The translations under genes were made by a program, and so were the position numbers. From Candidatus Gastranaerophilales bacterium (GTDB lineage Bacteria > Cyanobacteriota > Vampirovibrionia > Gastranaerophilales > Gastranaerophilaceae), in assembly GCA_944325515.1 (NCBI GenBank), contig CALVAO010000008.1:28899-92898 (forward strand): a stretch of 64,000 nucleotides of DNA. Reading direction: 5' to 3'. The stretch's first letter is position 1, and every line of letters starts with the position of its first letter. Positions 63,067 through 64,000 of this stretch are shown here, piece by piece. Below the pieces are notes generated by a model, which ran no database searches, was not told the origin of the DNA, and saw only the letters and a program-made list of their open reading frames with translations.

Positions 63067-63494
63067 TGTAACACAATACATATTGTGTTACATAACTCTA
63101 TAATACACTATTTTCAATACTTTTGCAATATCAAACCCAAAAATCTATTTTTCAAAACCTGTAATCTCTCTATTTACATATATTCCAAAGAAACGAAATT
63201 CTTAAATGCGATATTTAACAAGGCGCACACCGCGAACGTGATGCGTAAGTATCGATAGTGAGCGAAAGAGAACCGGCTTGCCGGTCAAGCCCTGGAGGGT
63301 TGAATCAAATTAACCTCAATGTCCGTAAGGGCATAGAAAACAGCCGCTTATTTTCTCTTTCTTTCCGTCCCTTTCTTTCTCTTTTAATGCCAAAAAAGAG
63401 AAAGAAAGGGACAATATGTAAAAAACATAGATATGATGCTAATTTTAGCCATAAAATTAGCCCCCTAATGTAACACAATATGTATTGTGTTACA
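63067..63494 (-). mobile_element. About 430-bp element bounded by identical palindromes (copy 2, inverted)
   Basis: Ends at 63067-63092 and 63469-63494 are the same palindrome as in copy 1. The right end is perfect over 34 bp (63465-63498). The inside, read on the minus strand, has the same hairpin (CCCTTTCTTTCTC...), GCCCTTACGGACATTGAGG and TTTCGCTCACTATCGATACTTACGCATCACG. Length (428 bp) matches copy 1 (429 bp) although spacer sequences differ greatly. Confidence 0.75.
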
Positions 63495-63533
63495 TTAGAC
63501 ACCTTAATAAGAAGAAAGAAAGGAATAGCGAAC

Positions 63534-64000
63534 GTGAGAGAGCAATTAAAACAAGGATTTTCCTTAATGGAAATGATGGTGGTATTACTAATTGTAGCAA
63601 TAATAGCTGCAGCAACCGCACCTATGGTGACCAAGAAGATGTCGAGAAATGCAGGCACCGGTGACAGCCCGTGGGTGTTTACTGGATTGAATAACAGTAT
63701 TGCGTATAATATGAACGGCAGCGACAACTCGTCTGTTATAATCGGGACATCACGCCTTCCTAACGGATGGAATCAGAGAGTGCGTTTGTATATAGACAGT
63801 GGAAACAATGCCGCCCATATAGCGTTTGGAAGCGGTAATAACGAACCATTTCTTTTGACCGCCGATCCTGCCAACGGAAGGGTTGGTTTCTCAAATCAAG
63901 AAATTCCAAATCAATCAATTGCAATGGGCGCAGGGCAGGAAATTAATGATAGGGCAACCGGTATAATTGCACTTGGGCAAGGCGCTTCAATATCTTGGAA
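63534..64000 (+). CDS. Type IV pilin-like protein with YadA-like head repeats (partial)
   Basis: It starts at GTG 63534 after AAAGGA and runs off the window (155 codons visible). The N-terminus KQGFSLMEMMVVLLIVAIIAAATAP is a prepilin: cut after Gly, mature Phe, Glu at position 5, hydrophobic helix. After about 50 residues come segments such as SIAMGAGQEINDRATGIIALGQGASIS, which resemble the NSxAxGxxA repeats of trimeric autotransporter heads. So a pilin-type export signal is joined to an adhesin-like body. It is probably a secreted surface fibre or pseudopilin. The window cuts its end. Confidence 0.7.
   Translation, partial: MREQLKQGFSLMEMMVVLLIVAIIAAATAPMVTKKMSRNAGTGDSPWVFTGLNNSIAYNMNGSDNSSVIIGTSRLPNGWNQRVRLYIDSGNNAAHIAFGSGNNEPFLLTADPANGRVGFSNQEIPNQSIAMGAGQEINDRATGIIALGQGASISW

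Noticed and set aside
63258..63473. 71-codon plus-strand open frame starting MSEREPACRSS
   Set aside because: Lies wholly within the inverted mobile element and has no counterpart frame in the other copy.
63305..63727. 140-codon minus-strand open frame
   Set aside because: Antisense to the pilin-like gene and to the 430-bp element; hydrophobic only because it reads the repeats and the pilin helix backwards.

Overview
This is an AT-rich (about one-third G+C by eye) chromosomal window from a didermic, probably gut-associated bacterium. It combines an MsbA-type lipid exporter, exported lipoproteins, a SpoIID/LytB-domain protein, an AMIN-domain protein, a flagellar switch cluster (fliL-fliM-fliN), a YidC with a large internal insertion, and HEAT-repeat and RelA/SpoT-like proteins. 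Together with very frequent leaderless-looking promoters, this points to the Melainabacteria/Gastranaerophilales (non-photosynthetic relatives of cyanobacteria). That assignment is my inference and was not tested by any search.

Layout. (1) 1-6.7 kb: end of a surface-polysaccharide cluster (KpsC-like C-terminus, two paralogous glycosyltransferase-like proteins, acyltransferase 3, GT2 glycosyltransferase, MsbA-like ABC exporter). (2) 6.9-31.5 kb: ordinary chromosome. It holds AMIN protein, DUF4127, uvrA, uvrC, a panE-like and CMP-sugar synthetase pair, acyltransferase, Xre regulators, two zinc dehydrogenases, a spoIID operon, queA, yidC, fliNML, a sensor kinase, a HEAT-repeat protein, and a RelA/SpoT-fold protein with its small partner. 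(3) 31.7-62.1 kb: a podovirus-like virion cassette interrupted by a large cargo block. The virion genes are a small-terminase candidate (32.3 kb), portal (47.2), scaffold (50.9), major capsid (51.5), a decoration-like protein, lysozyme (54.0), gp4-like adaptor (54.5), gp10-like tail protein (58.2), fibre (60.6) and DUF1353 (61.7). I see no large terminase, integrase, replication or lysogeny gene. (4) 62.1-63.5 kb: a gene-poor stretch of repeats and small mobile elements. (5) 63.5 kb to the end: the start of a type IV pilin-like protein with YadA-like head repeats.

The most interesting part is the cargo. Between and inside the virion genes lie several toxin-like proteins: lipase class 3 enzymes, an ADP-ribosyltransferase-like protein, and an unrecognised family with a conserved YDFEHW motif. 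Several carry one shared module of about 30 residues (consensus SGYTREDGTKVSGYTRTCG), at the C-terminus in lipases and near the N-terminus in the YDFEHW family. The lipase and YDFEHW genes adjoin small polytopic membrane proteins on the opposite strand: convergent for the YDFEHW family, divergent for the lipases. The membrane genes all appear to be expressed from leaderless promoters with a -10 box exactly 6 nt before ATG, while the toxin-like genes have Shine-Dalgarno sites. Duplicated and decayed pairs, and orphan copies of the module, show active turnover. I propose a polymorphic toxin/immunity arsenal whose shared module may attach or load effectors onto a phage-derived particle; the function is inference.

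Repeats are unusually dense in the accessory part: two roughly 430-bp elements bounded at both ends by the same palindrome (a third diverged relative lacks the palindromes), an 85-90-bp duplicated element, and several families of short intergenic hairpins. Several cut or extend genes.
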